A stretch of DNA of 64,000 nt from positions 1 through 64,000 of the forward strand of contig JAFDED010000005.1 in assembly GCA_019310535.1 (NCBI GenBank), given 5' to 3'. A program made the position numbers and the translations under genes. Positions 17,763 to 26,912 of the stretch are shown here, one piece after another (the first letter of the stretch is position 1; each line of letters opens with the position of its first letter). Origin of the DNA: Deltaproteobacteria bacterium (GTDB taxonomy: Bacteria > Desulfobacterota > JAFDED01). The notes under the pieces were generated by a model. It was not told where the DNA came from and did not search any database. It saw only the letters and a program-made list of their open reading frames with translations.

Positions 17763-20735
17763 TCATTCTTCCTCAACCGGTGCAAACCCCCGCCGCATGG
17801 TATTCTCAGTGATGGATCGCGGTTCCATGAACTGGAGGAGATAGTCGGGGCCGCCGGCCTTGGAGCCTACCCCGGACATGCGGAACCCTCCGAAGGGCTG
17901 CCGGTGCACCAATGCGCCGGTAATTTTCCGGTTGATGTAGAGGTTCCCCACCATGAATCCCCGCCGTGCGAGCTGGATGTTCCCGGGGCTGCGGGAGTAG
18001 ACCCCGCCGGTGAGGGCGTATCGGGTAGAATTGGCCATTTCCAGCGCCTCCTCGAAGTCCCGCGCTGTCATGATGGAGAGCACAGGCCCGAATATCTCCT
18101 CCTGGGCCAGCCGGTGCCCGGGACGGATTCCGTCGAAGATCACCGGGCCCACGAAGTGGCCGCCGCCGGGTGCTTCCATCTCCAATAGGAGCTTTCCCTC
18201 GGAACGGCCCAGTTTGATGTATCGCCGGATATTGCGCTCCGCTTCGCCGTCGATGATCGCGGCCAGGCGGGTGCCGGGATCCTCCGGCGGCCCCATGCGC
18301 AGGCTGCGCGTAGCTTTCACAAGGCGTTCCGCGAAATGGTCGTGGATGTCCTCCAGCACGATGACGCGGGAGCATGCCGAGCACTTCTGCCCCTGGTATC
18401 CGAAGGCCGATGCAATGACCCCCTGGATGGCCTCGTCCAGGTCGGCGTCGCTGTCCACGATAATGGCGTTCTTGCCGCCCATCTCGGCCACCACCCGCTT
18501 GATGGCCATCTGTCCCTCCCTGGTGTCGCCGGCAAGCCGGATGATCCGCAGGCCCACCTCCATTGAGCCGGTGAAGGCGATCATTGCGACTTCCGGATGC
18601 TTGACCAAATGTTCCCCAACCTCCTTGCCCGGACCGGGGAGGAATGCAAGAACCCCCGGCGGCGCCCCCGCCTCCAGCAGTATCCGGGCCAGGTATGCCC
18701 CGGTTACGGCAGCCCGGCTGGATGGCTTGAACACTGCGCAGTTTCCGGTCACCAGGGCCGCGCTCACCATGCCGGCGGCAATGGCCAGAGGAAAGTTCCA
18801 CGGCGACATTACCGCCGCTATACCGCGGGGCTGGTAGAGGTAGTGGTTGATCTCGCCGGGCTCCCGGCCCAACCGCATGGGTTTACCCAGACGGATCATC
18901 TCGCGGCCGTAGTATTTGCAAAAATCGATGGCCTCCGCCACGTCGGCATCGGCCTCCGCCCACGTCTTGGAGACTTCGTAAACCGCCAGGGAAGCAAGCT
19001 CCATGCGCCGATCCCGCATGAGTGCCGCCGCTTTGAAGAGCACCTCGGCCCGGCTTCGGGCCTCCATGTCCCGCCAGGCTGGCAAAGCCTTGCGGGCGGC
19101 ATGCAGGGCCTTCTCCACCTCTTTGCTCCCCGCCTGGTGAACACGTCCCACCACCTCTCCCTCTCGGGCCGGATTGGTGGATATCAGCAGATTCCCGGTC
19201 TTCACCTCCCTGCCGTCGATGATCAGTGGGAACTCCTCTCCCAGACCCTGGCGCACCTGCTGGAGCGCCTGGCGCATGGCCTCCCGGTTCGCTTTCTTTC
19301 CGAAATCCACAGCGGGCTCGTTGGCAAAGGGAGATATGTCATCGGGCTTTGTGCGCTTGTCGGTTTTCGATGCCTTCATTTCCGTCCTCCTGTGCGAAGG
19401 GGGCCGGAGAAGCTCCTCGGCCTCGGCCCCCTCGGCGAATCGCTGCCTCAGGAACGACTCGTTGGAGGTGTTCTCCAGGAGCCTGCGCACCAGGTACGCC
19501 ATGCCTGGAAGTATCTCCCCGATGGGCGAATATTCGCGCACGTGGTACCCCATTTCCAGCAGGACCGCCTTGATAGGCTCCGCCATGCCGTAGAGCATCT
19601 GGAACTCGTATGCCTCTTGGGGGACACCTTTGTCCTCAGCCAACACCATGGCATGAGCAATGGAGCGGACGTTGTGGCTCCCGAAGGCGGAGGTCACCAG
19701 GTCGTGGTTCTCCAGCAGCAGCTTGGTGGATGCCTCGAAACATCGATCGGTATGCCACTTATCGGTGAAAACCGGAATGGGCCACCCGCGCTGCAGCGCC
19801 AGCACGGTCTCGTAGTCCCAGTAGGCTCCTTTCACCAGACGGATCGTCAGTGGATGATTCAGGCGCCGGGCCCAGCGAATCATACCGCGAAGGTCAGCAG
19901 GTGTGTCTTTGAGGTACGTCTGGATAACGATGCCGGCATGGGGGAACCCCCGGAATTCCTCTTCCTCCATGAGGCTGCTGAACACTGCCAGCGTCAGATC
20001 CTTGATGGCGTACATCTCCATGTCCAGCGTGATGAATGCGCCAAGCTCGCGGGCCTTGCGGAACAGCGGGCGGAGACGACCCTTGAGCACATCGACGGCT
20101 CCCTCGATGTCGGCCGGGTTGATCTGGGAGTAAAGGGAGGAGAGTTTAATGGAGACGTTCACCTTGGGAAAAAAGGCCTCCCGGGCGGAGTCACGCCCGG
20201 GCCAGTCTGTCATCTCCTGCGACAGTGTCACCAGGAGGTCCATGTATCGGTCTGCAACTACATCGGTTTCAGTCTCGCTGACCACCGCCTCTCCCAGCAG
20301 GTCCACGGTGAAGGTCATCCCTGCATCCCAGATTTTGCGCAAATCTTTAAGAGCGTCGGCCGGGTCTGCACCCACGATGAACTGCGCTGCCATCTGACTG
20401 ACGTTGCGCCTGGCCTCTCGAGAGGCCAACCGGGCGGCAATAGAGCTGGAGGAGATGGACGCCATGCCCCATTCAAGGGCCGCGGGAAGCTCAAGGCCGG
20501 AGTGTACAAAATATTCTTCCAGGTGGCGGGCTATATGTTTGTGGTCTCTTAAAGTGGGAAGTACGTCAATGAAACGGAACATCTGCACCTTTAAAGCTTC
20601 GTTGCCAAGGCACCAATCCATGAGCTTGCCCATCCACCACTTGCGGTCGAAAATGGAGGCCGTCTGCTCCTTCATCAGTCGAAATATTTCCAGGCCTCTG
20701 GCTTTGACCCGATCCTCAAAACTATCGGTGGACAT
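17763..20735 (-). CDS. putA: Bifunctional proline dehydrogenase / pyrroline-5-carboxylate dehydrogenase
   Basis: A 990-residue fused enzyme oxidising proline to glutamate. The N-terminal FAD-dependent proline dehydrogenase part (about 1-460) includes HPLTIRLVKGAYWDYE and FGSHNVRSIAHAM. The C-terminal NAD-dependent aldehyde dehydrogenase part (about 490-990) has the general-base glutamate in VAEMGGKNAI and the catalytic cysteine in GYQGQKCSACSR. No DNA-binding domain is seen at the N terminus, so it is unlikely to repress its own gene as E. coli PutA does. The start is supported by GAGGTGATCC. The 651- and 331-codon ORFs across it are shadows. No proline permease is adjacent; the APC permease at 22.4 kb is a candidate only. 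Confidence 0.93.
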   Translation of the reverse strand: MSTDSFEDRVKARGLEIFRLMKEQTASIFDRKWWMGKLMDWCLGNEALKVQMFRFIDVLPTLRDHKHIARHLEEYFVHSGLELPAALEWGMASISSSSIAARLASREARRNVSQMAAQFIVGADPADALKDLRKIWDAGMTFTVDLLGEAVVSETETDVVADRYMDLLVTLSQEMTDWPGRDSAREAFFPKVNVSIKLSSLYSQINPADIEGAVDVLKGRLRPLFRKARELGAFITLDMEMYAIKDLTLAVFSSLMEEEEFRGFPHAGIVIQTYLKDTPADLRGMIRWARRLNHPLTIRLVKGAYWDYETVLALQRGWPIPVFTDKWHTDRCFEASTKLLLENHDLVTSAFGSHNVRSIAHAMVLAEDKGVPQEAYEFQMLYGMAEPIKAVLLEMGYHVREYSPIGEILPGMAYLVRRLLENTSNESFLRQRFAEGAEAEELLRPPSHRRTEMKASKTDKRTKPDDISPFANEPAVDFGKKANREAMRQALQQVRQGLGEEFPLIIDGREVKTGNLLISTNPAREGEVVGRVHQAGSKEVEKALHAARKALPAWRDMEARSRAEVLFKAAALMRDRRMELASLAVYEVSKTWAEADADVAEAIDFCKYYGREMIRLGKPMRLGREPGEINHYLYQPRGIAAVMSPWNFPLAIAAGMVSAALVTGNCAVFKPSSRAAVTGAYLARILLEAGAPPGVLAFLPGPGKEVGEHLVKHPEVAMIAFTGSMEVGLRIIRLAGDTREGQMAIKRVVAEMGGKNAIIVDSDADLDEAIQGVIASAFGYQGQKCSACSRVIVLEDIHDHFAERLVKATRSLRMGPPEDPGTRLAAIIDGEAERNIRRYIKLGRSEGKLLLEMEAPGGGHFVGPVIFDGIRPGHRLAQEEIFGPVLSIMTARDFEEALEMANSTRYALTGGVYSRSPGNIQLARRGFMVGNLYINRKITGALVHRQPFGGFRMSGVGSKAGGPDYLLQFMEPRSITENTMRRGFAPVEEE

Positions 20736-21282
20736 GGATCACCTCAGGCAGGTTAATCGGAGTTGATCATTGTTGCAGTACAGGCAAGGGGCGCTTGGAA
20801 CTATTGCGTTTCTATTCAGGTATAAGTATAAGCCAGAATTATATGGTTTTTTCATCAGCCTTTGTTGATGCGTTGCATCCGCCAGGCTGACAGTCTGAAA
20901 CAACGCAATACACCATAAAGGTTCAATATGCGTTATGTCTGCACCATTAATACATATTCCAACAATTTTAGTATATCACAGGGCGGTTGTAAACGCCAAT
21001 GTTCGCTGTAAGCGCCTGGAAGCACTCCCTTTTGAAATCTTGACGGGATAACACGATGGTCCGGATTTATAAATGCTGTTCTGGCAATAATCTCTTAATG
21101 TTTAAAAAAGTGGTTGAAAATTCAAAAAATAGTGCAAGAAATAGGATTGAAAAGTATACTATATGCCAATATATTGAAAAAGCTTGTTACAATACATTGG
21201 AATTTGGTATTACACCAGGTGTGAACGTCATGACAAAATAAGACGGCTATGACGGCATGATTAATTCATCAAGGAGGCTAAT
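20736..21282. other. AT-rich intergenic region between putA and the SDR gene
   Basis: Divergent promoter space for putA (minus) and the SDR gene (plus). The only track ORF (21056-21241, 61 codons, rich in K, N and Y) has no ribosome site and is not believed. No convincing -35/-10 pair or operator was found. Confidence 0.4.
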
Positions 21283-22029
21283 ATGGGACGTCTGGAAGGT
21301 AAGGTGGCCCTGGTTACAGGGGGAGGGACAGGCATCGGGCGGGCCACGTCGCTTCTTTTTGCTGAGGAAGGGGCCGACGTAGCGGTAAACTACTCCCGCT
21401 CACGGTCGGAGGCCGAGGAAACCGTATCGAAAATAGAGAAGCTGGGACGGAAAGGGCTGGCCATCTGCGCGGATGTATCTGACGATGCTGCCGTGAGGGA
21501 TATGATCGATACCGTGGTAAAAACGCTGGGACGGCTCGACATACTGGTGAACAATGCGGGCATCACGAAGTTCGTTCCCCTGGACGACCTGGAAGGCCTG
21601 ACCGACGAAAACTGGGAGCGGATCCTTGCGGTCAACGTGAAAGGAACCTTTTACTGCTCGCGGGCGGCCATTCCCCGACTGAGAGAGAACGGTGGAGGAC
21701 AGATCGTCAACGTGGCCTCCATAGCCGGTATTACAGGCTATGGGAGTTCAATTGCATACTGTGCCTCAAAGGCCGCAGTCAGTTGCATGACCAAATCGAT
21801 GGCCGCCAGCCAGGCACCCGATATCCGCGTCAACGCCGTGGCCCCCGGGGCCGTGCAAACGCGATGGGTCGTAGGGTGGGAAGAATTCATGGAGAAGCAC
21901 AGGGAAGCCACACCCCTCAAACGTCTGGCCACTCCCGAGGACGTGGCGGCATCAATCTTCGGTCTGGTCATCAGTGATTTTGTAACCGGCCAGATCCTGG
22001 TTGTGGATGGGGGAAGGATAAACGTGTAA
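21283..22029 (+). CDS. Short-chain dehydrogenase/reductase, FabG-like
   Basis: A 248-residue classical SDR. It has the cofactor motif TGGGTGIGRA, the NNAG motif in DILVNNAGITKF, a catalytic serine in IVNVASIAG and YCASK with the catalytic Tyr and Lys. The residues after the second strand (NYSRSRSEA) suit NADPH. It is annotated in many genomes as 3-oxoacyl-ACP reductase, but such proteins have varied substrates and no fatty-acid genes lie nearby. AAGGAGG sits just before the ATG. Confidence 0.88.
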   Translation: MGRLEGKVALVTGGGTGIGRATSLLFAEEGADVAVNYSRSRSEAEETVSKIEKLGRKGLAICADVSDDAAVRDMIDTVVKTLGRLDILVNNAGITKFVPLDDLEGLTDENWERILAVNVKGTFYCSRAAIPRLRENGGGQIVNVASIAGITGYGSSIAYCASKAAVSCMTKSMAASQAPDIRVNAVAPGAVQTRWVVGWEEFMEKHREATPLKRLATPEDVAASIFGLVISDFVTGQILVVDGGRINV

Positions 22030-22457
22030 TACCATTCACCATGCCCATAATCTTCACAACAGTCAGTCTAGAGGAGTATGCTATTCCAACGGGCGTAACG
22101 ACCGAAACAAGCATTTGAGAATAAACTAAAATGACTTTATTACAATAATTCGACTCCGACTTTGCCTCAGTAACAGTGATCAGGAATCCCGTTCCCTTCT
22201 CGGGGAGAAGCCATACGATGGGTTAACTAAGAAACCAACGCCTCCAAATTTAACCCCCGACCTGGGTACCAGGGTAAAGGAGAAGAGGGTGCATATTTTT
22301 AGAAATGAGACGCATAGAGATTCCAATCCGTTGCTAAGCTGAGGCAACAAACAGTTAACAAATGCAATTGCCAGGAGCCATGGTTGACAGGGTTTTCTGG
22401 CGCAATATTTTTTTGGGGCATTCCTCCTTCCAACCAAAACCAAATGGAACGATAACA
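22030..22457. other. Intergenic region before the permease gene
   Basis: About 430 bases. The minus-strand ORFs here are not supported by ribosome sites or recognisable motifs. The 32 codons that the track adds to the permease (from 22362) belong here rather than to the gene. Confidence 0.4.
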
Positions 22458-24248
22458 ATGCAAAAGGTTGTACAAAAAGCAGTTTCTTCGTTTCCCTCAC
22501 CCAAAGAATTTCTCGTCGGCACACAGCCGAGAAAACGGTTGAACCAATGGCTGGCCACTGGAATCTGCGGCAATGACATTACATCTTCATGCCTCTATGT
22601 CTCCGCTATAGCGGTGGTTTTCGCCGGTGTCCTTGCCCCCGTGGTGCTCATTCTGGTCTGCGTGGTTCTCTATGCTTATAAAAAAGTCTATACCGAGGTT
22701 GTTGAAGCTCTTCCCTTAAACGGTGGAACATATAATTGTTTACTCAACTGCACATCCAAGTTTGCCGCCTCAGTGGCAGCCTGCATGACCATTCTTTCTT
22801 ACGTAGCCACCGCCGTTATTTCAGCCAAAACAGCCATTGAGTATCTACACCACGTAGTTCCGAGTGTTCAAGTGATTGGGGCTACGATTTTTGTGCTCGG
22901 CGTCTTCGCCGCCCTGGCCATCATCGGCATTAACGAGTCGGCTGTAGTGGCGCTGGTTATATTCATTTTCCATATGACCACTCTGACTGTTTTTTGTATC
23001 ATGGGTTTTGTCCAAATACCAGCGGATTTCCATTTTTTCAAGGCAAATCTCGGCACCCTGCCCGCGGGTGATACCCTGTTGATCTCTATTTTTCTTGGTT
23101 TTTCAGCGGCCCTGCTGGGTATCAGCGGCTTTGAGAGTTCGGCCAATTTTGTTGAAGAACAGGATGTAGGGGTGTTCCGCAAGACCCTGCGTAACATGTT
23201 GATAGCGGTTCTCATATTTAATCCCCTGACAGCCATTATCTCCTTGAACCTCATGCCTTTGGCCGAGATTGTCAGCCATAAGGATCACCTGCTCTCGGAA
23301 ATAGCTCATCAAATGGGTGGAAACACGTTCAAGATGATAATCGTTTTCGATGCAGCGGCCGTGCTCTCCGGGGCTGTTTTGACAAGTTTCGTGGGAGTTA
23401 CCGGCTTGATTCAGCGCATGGCTCTTGACCAATGTCTGCCGCAATTCTTTTTGAAACAAAACCGCAGAGGGACCTGTCACAGAATCATTATCGCTTTCTT
23501 CCTGCTCTGTTCGTCCATTTTGATTATCACCAGAGGGAGCCTGCTGTCGCTGGCCGGGGTTTATACCATTTCCTTTCTCGGAGTCATGACCCTCTTCGGC
23601 CTGGGCAATATTCTCCTGAAGGTAAGGCATAGAGAACTCAAGCGAACCTATCGGGCACCATGGGGTGTAATTCTCCTTGCCATGGCCGCCACCAGTCTCG
23701 GCATAGTCGGGAATGTTATCATTGATTATAATAACTTTGTGTATTTCCTGGATTATTTTGTCCCCACGGTGATGCTTGTTGTGCTCGTGTATTTGCGCAT
23801 TCCCATCTTGAAAGCCATATTGGAAGTGTTGAATAACCTCATGGTCAGATTTCTGGTATGGCGCACCATGATAATAGATAGAATTGTCGAACTGAACGAA
23901 CAACGGGTGATCCTGTTTACACGCAGCGGCCGCCTGGATCGGTTGTTTTCCGCTTTTCAGTATATTGTGAAAAATGAATCGAGTCGGTCAGTCGTATTGT
24001 TGCATCTTTATAATTCGCCGGAAGAGAATGATGAGGAATCCATAAAGGCAAGCCTGAAGGCAATCCAAGAAATCTTTCCAAACTTAAAGGTGGAGCTGAT
24101 TGTGCGCCAGGGCAAATTCGGGCCGGAAATGGTAGACGCCGTCTCCCAGGAGTTCGGTGTGGCCAAGAACAATATCTTTATCGGCGCTCCTGAGGAAAAG
24201 CATCATTTTTCGATCCAGGATATGGGCGGGGTGCGCGTTATTTTTTAA
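22458..24248 (+). CDS. APC-family amino acid permease with a C-terminal soluble domain
   Basis: An inner-membrane transporter of about 596 residues from ATG 22458 (MQKVVQKAVSS). About 12 hydrophobic segments run from near residue 45 to 455, with APC-type features: LPLNGGTYNCL early on and LGISGFESSANFVEEQ mid-protein. The last 130 residues are soluble (RVILFTRSGRLDRLFSAFQYIV, SVVLLHLYN) and resemble a universal-stress-protein-like domain. The track start at 22362 has no ribosome site; the one at 22458 is also weak (GGAACGA). The substrate is unknown. The distance from putA and the opposite strand argue against an operon. Confidence 0.82.
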   Translation: MQKVVQKAVSSFPSPKEFLVGTQPRKRLNQWLATGICGNDITSSCLYVSAIAVVFAGVLAPVVLILVCVVLYAYKKVYTEVVEALPLNGGTYNCLLNCTSKFAASVAACMTILSYVATAVISAKTAIEYLHHVVPSVQVIGATIFVLGVFAALAIIGINESAVVALVIFIFHMTTLTVFCIMGFVQIPADFHFFKANLGTLPAGDTLLISIFLGFSAALLGISGFESSANFVEEQDVGVFRKTLRNMLIAVLIFNPLTAIISLNLMPLAEIVSHKDHLLSEIAHQMGGNTFKMIIVFDAAAVLSGAVLTSFVGVTGLIQRMALDQCLPQFFLKQNRRGTCHRIIIAFFLLCSSILIITRGSLLSLAGVYTISFLGVMTLFGLGNILLKVRHRELKRTYRAPWGVILLAMAATSLGIVGNVIIDYNNFVYFLDYFVPTVMLVVLVYLRIPILKAILEVLNNLMVRFLVWRTMIIDRIVELNEQRVILFTRSGRLDRLFSAFQYIVKNESSRSVVLLHLYNSPEENDEESIKASLKAIQEIFPNLKVELIVRQGKFGPEMVDAVSQEFGVAKNNIFIGAPEEKHHFSIQDMGGVRVIF

Positions 24249-24331
24249 GCATCTGAAATCCTCCTGACGCTATTGAAAATTTCTGCTTTTTTACCTCGGA
24301 ATATGAAAAAACATCCTCACGGGTGTCATAG

Positions 24332-24982
24332 CTAAAAATCCACCCCAGCCGTGTCCCGTTGAAGGCCCTTGAGGTGGCAAGTGTCGTTCAGCAGGAGTAC
24401 GGTGGCAGATCGGCCGTCCATGCGGAAACGGTTGATGCAGCACGTATCCTGCTGAATATGCCAGAATTGGGAATCGGGAAGCCCCAGCAGCGCCAGGCAG
24501 AGCACCTTGAGTACCACCCGGTGAGAGACCAGCGCCAGCGTTTCCCCCGGGTGATGCAGCGTCAACTGGTGAATGCAGTCAAGGCTTCGAGCCCGCACCG
24601 ACGCCAGGCTCTCGCCCTCCGGAAAAGTCATTTGATGGGGCGATGTCTCCCACTCTCGAATGAGCGCGGGGTATGATCGCCGTACATCAATCTCCGGTAA
24701 TCCCTGCCATTTTCCGTACTCGATGTCCTGCAAGCCCTCCAGCTTCCGAACTGTGATCCCCCGGTTACGGGCCAGGATCGTCGCCGTTTCTGCCGCCCGG
24801 GAGAGGGGGCTGGAGTAAATGTGGTTCAGTTCCACGTCTGCCAACCACTGGGCAACGGCCTCCGCTTCCCTGCGGCCTGTGTCGTCCAGCGGGACGTCGA
24901 TCCTCCCCCTGAAGACCCGATCCCTGTTCCATGCGGTCTGTCCATGACGGATGAGATAGAAATCTGTCATAATTTTGGCCAT
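24332..24982 (-). CDS. Histidine phosphatase family protein (phosphoglycerate mutase-like)
   Basis: A 216-residue protein with the catalytic RHG motif in FYLIRHGQTAWNRDRVFRGR near residue 13 and the second histidine in LVSHRVVLK. The size and the motif FRGRIDVPLDDTGRREA fit the cofactor-independent-looking branch that includes alpha-ribazole phosphatase (CobC) and broad phosphatases. No cobalamin genes are near, so the substrate is open. The start could be ATG 24982 or 24970. Confidence 0.85.
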   Translation of the reverse strand: MAKIMTDFYLIRHGQTAWNRDRVFRGRIDVPLDDTGRREAEAVAQWLADVELNHIYSSPLSRAAETATILARNRGITVRKLEGLQDIEYGKWQGLPEIDVRRSYPALIREWETSPHQMTFPEGESLASVRARSLDCIHQLTLHHPGETLALVSHRVVLKVLCLALLGLPDSQFWHIQQDTCCINRFRMDGRSATVLLLNDTCHLKGLQRDTAGVDF

Positions 24983-25018
24983 TTCTTAATACCTGCGGGC
25001 CTGACCACTTGTGGGAAT

Positions 25019-25167
25019 AAATACGAAGTAAATGAGAAATACGAAATTAGAATATCGAAATCCGAAACAGAATCTGAATAAATCCGAAAATGTACAAGCT
25101 TCCCTATAAAATTGTTCTGGATTTTGCGTTTTGATCGTTTGTATTTGTTTCGAATTTCGTACTTCTT
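25019..25167. repeat. AT-rich imperfect palindrome with CGAAAT repeats
   Basis: The plus strand reads GAAATACGAAATTAGAATATCGAAATCCGAAAC on the left, and the minus strand reads GAAGTACGAAATTCGAAACAAATAC from the right. The stretch is therefore an imperfect inverted repeat built from (T/A)CGAAAT units. It fills the gap between the phosphatase and hflX genes, which are both on the minus strand. I recall similar sequences in intergenic DNA of Desulfobacterota and Planctomycetes, but cannot verify that here. Confidence 0.5.
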
Positions 25168-26812
25168 ATAACTTTCTGGCCGTCTGCAGAGGTCGGCAGA
25201 GGGTTTCTTCCAATGAATGAATCAGCGGGGGCAGGGTAGAGGCATCATTGGCGCTGACGGCTATTCCATCGTATTGGCGCTGATACTGTGCCATCTGCAG
25301 GGGGTTCATCAGGTCTTCTTTGTTGAGGACCCGGATGACGGGAATATGCCGAAGTCCCAGGTCCGCGAGAATCGAATCCACCGACGTTACCTGCTCGGCC
25401 AATCGGGGGTTGCTGGCATCGATGACGTGAACCAGCACATCCGCCTCTTTAAGCTCATCCAGCGTGGCCCTGAATGCCGCGATGAGATCCCTGGGAAGAT
25501 CCCGTATGAAACCGACTGTGTCGGTGATAATGGCCTCGAAGTCTCTCGGGAATCGCAGGCGACGGCTGGTGGGGTCCAGAGTGTCGAACAGTCTATTCTC
25601 CACGCGGACCTGACTGTGTGTTAGCGTGTTTAAAAGGGTGGATTTTCCGGCGTTGGTATAACCCACAATGGAGATTATGGGCAGCCGGTTAGACCGGCGC
25701 TTGTTTCGGCGCTGATCCCGTTGTCTGTTTATCTGCTTCATTTCATGTTCCAGGCGATGGAGGCGTTCCCGCGCTCGGCGCCTATTAATTTCGAGCTTGG
25801 TCTCTCCAGGCCCCCTGCCGCCGATACCGCCCGTCAAGCGCGACATGGCGGTATTCTTGGTTGCAAGGCGGGGAAGCAGGTAACGAAGCTGGGCCAATTC
25901 CACCTGGAGTTTGCCCTCCCGGCTTTGAGCCCTCTGTGCAAAAATATCAAGGATCAACTGGGTTCTGTCAATGACGCGCAATTCGGTATAATCGGTGATG
26001 CTTTTGACCTGGGAAGGGTTCAGATCCTGATCGAAAATGAGGAGATTCGCCCCTTGCTGGAGGGATCGAATTACCAGATCATTCAACTGTCCGCGGCCCA
26101 GCAAAGTCCGCGGATCAATGGTCTGACGTTGCAGAATGATGCTGTCCACAATCGAAACGTCGGATGAGCGGGCCAATTCCTCCAGTTCCTGAAGACTGTG
26201 GCGAACGGCAGAGCGAGGCCCGGTGGTTACTGAAAGCAGTATGGCCCGGTCTGACCCAATTTCCACTTGGTGCACGCGCTGGGATCGGCCGATCTCGTCT
26301 TCCAGAGAGCGAATGAACTCCAGGAAATCCATTTCCATCCGGGAAGGATGCTCGGGTTCCATTGTCCTCCAGATAGTCCCTTCAGGGTTTGGGGGCAGCA
26401 AATGACCCCAGTGCATTCTTCCTGGCAGCCCTCCCCCATCAATGGTGATGGCGCCGATCATGTCCACGCGCATCAACGCCAGGTCGTTCAGGTCATCTCG
26501 CGTCAGAGGCTCTCCCTCAAGATGAGTGTGGAGCATTCGCAGCCCCCGGAGTCGGCTGATACCTACGCGATACGCGGATATATCCGGCCAAACGATGCGG
26601 CGAGCGTCCCCTACCACCACGAATTGCACATTGCCACCGCGATCAACCATCACCCCGATCTGTCGACCGATCTCGTATGAGAGCTCTGTCATGTAGCGAG
26701 CCAGCTCGGGGCTGATGATCCTTCGCTCCGGGATGCGCCGGCGATATATGCGCTGGATTCGCTGGATCTGGTTGCCCTTCAGCCCTTCGATCTTTCCGTA
26801 AACAGTTTTAAT
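25166..26812 (-). CDS. hflX: GTPase HflX, ribosome-associated
   Basis: A GTPase that binds and splits ribosomes in other bacteria, here about 548 residues. It has a long N-terminal extension (about 1-180) before the HflX domain proper, which includes DPRTLLGRGQLNDL and the glycine-rich GGIGGRGPGETKLE. The G domain has Walker A GYTNAGKST, then DTVGFI and NKED. The track starts at GTG 26845 (MRIPYWSGG). I place initiation at ATT 26812 (IKTVYGKIEG): AGGAGGGG lies five bases upstream, the GTG has no such site, and homologues as I recall them begin at this 'MKTVYG' position. The extension is common in this clade's HflX as far as I recall. Confidence 0.9.
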   Translation of the reverse strand: MKTVYGKIEGLKGNQIQRIQRIYRRRIPERRIISPELARYMTELSYEIGRQIGVMVDRGGNVQFVVVGDARRIVWPDISAYRVGISRLRGLRMLHTHLEGEPLTRDDLNDLALMRVDMIGAITIDGGGLPGRMHWGHLLPPNPEGTIWRTMEPEHPSRMEMDFLEFIRSLEDEIGRSQRVHQVEIGSDRAILLSVTTGPRSAVRHSLQELEELARSSDVSIVDSIILQRQTIDPRTLLGRGQLNDLVIRSLQQGANLLIFDQDLNPSQVKSITDYTELRVIDRTQLILDIFAQRAQSREGKLQVELAQLRYLLPRLATKNTAMSRLTGGIGGRGPGETKLEINRRRARERLHRLEHEMKQINRQRDQRRNKRRSNRLPIISIVGYTNAGKSTLLNTLTHSQVRVENRLFDTLDPTSRRLRFPRDFEAIITDTVGFIRDLPRDLIAAFRATLDELKEADVLVHVIDASNPRLAEQVTSVDSILADLGLRHIPVIRVLNKEDLMNPLQMAQYQRQYDGIAVSANDASTLPPLIHSLEETLCRPLQTARKL

Positions 26813-26912
26813 GGCGACCCCTCCTGACCAATAGGGTATTCTCACCAGCCCACGATTGTCAAGGCATAACTAAAAACGCATTTGATCACAGAAAGACAAA
26901 TCCTGTTGCTGT

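Noticed and set aside
18597-20552. 651-codon plus-strand ORF and other long frames across putA
   Set aside because: It lies entirely opposite the putA coding sequence. The translation has no recognisable domains, and putA explains the region fully.
21056-21241. 61-codon ORF before the SDR gene
   Set aside because: AT-rich, without a ribosome site, and with an amino acid make-up typical of random AT-rich frames.
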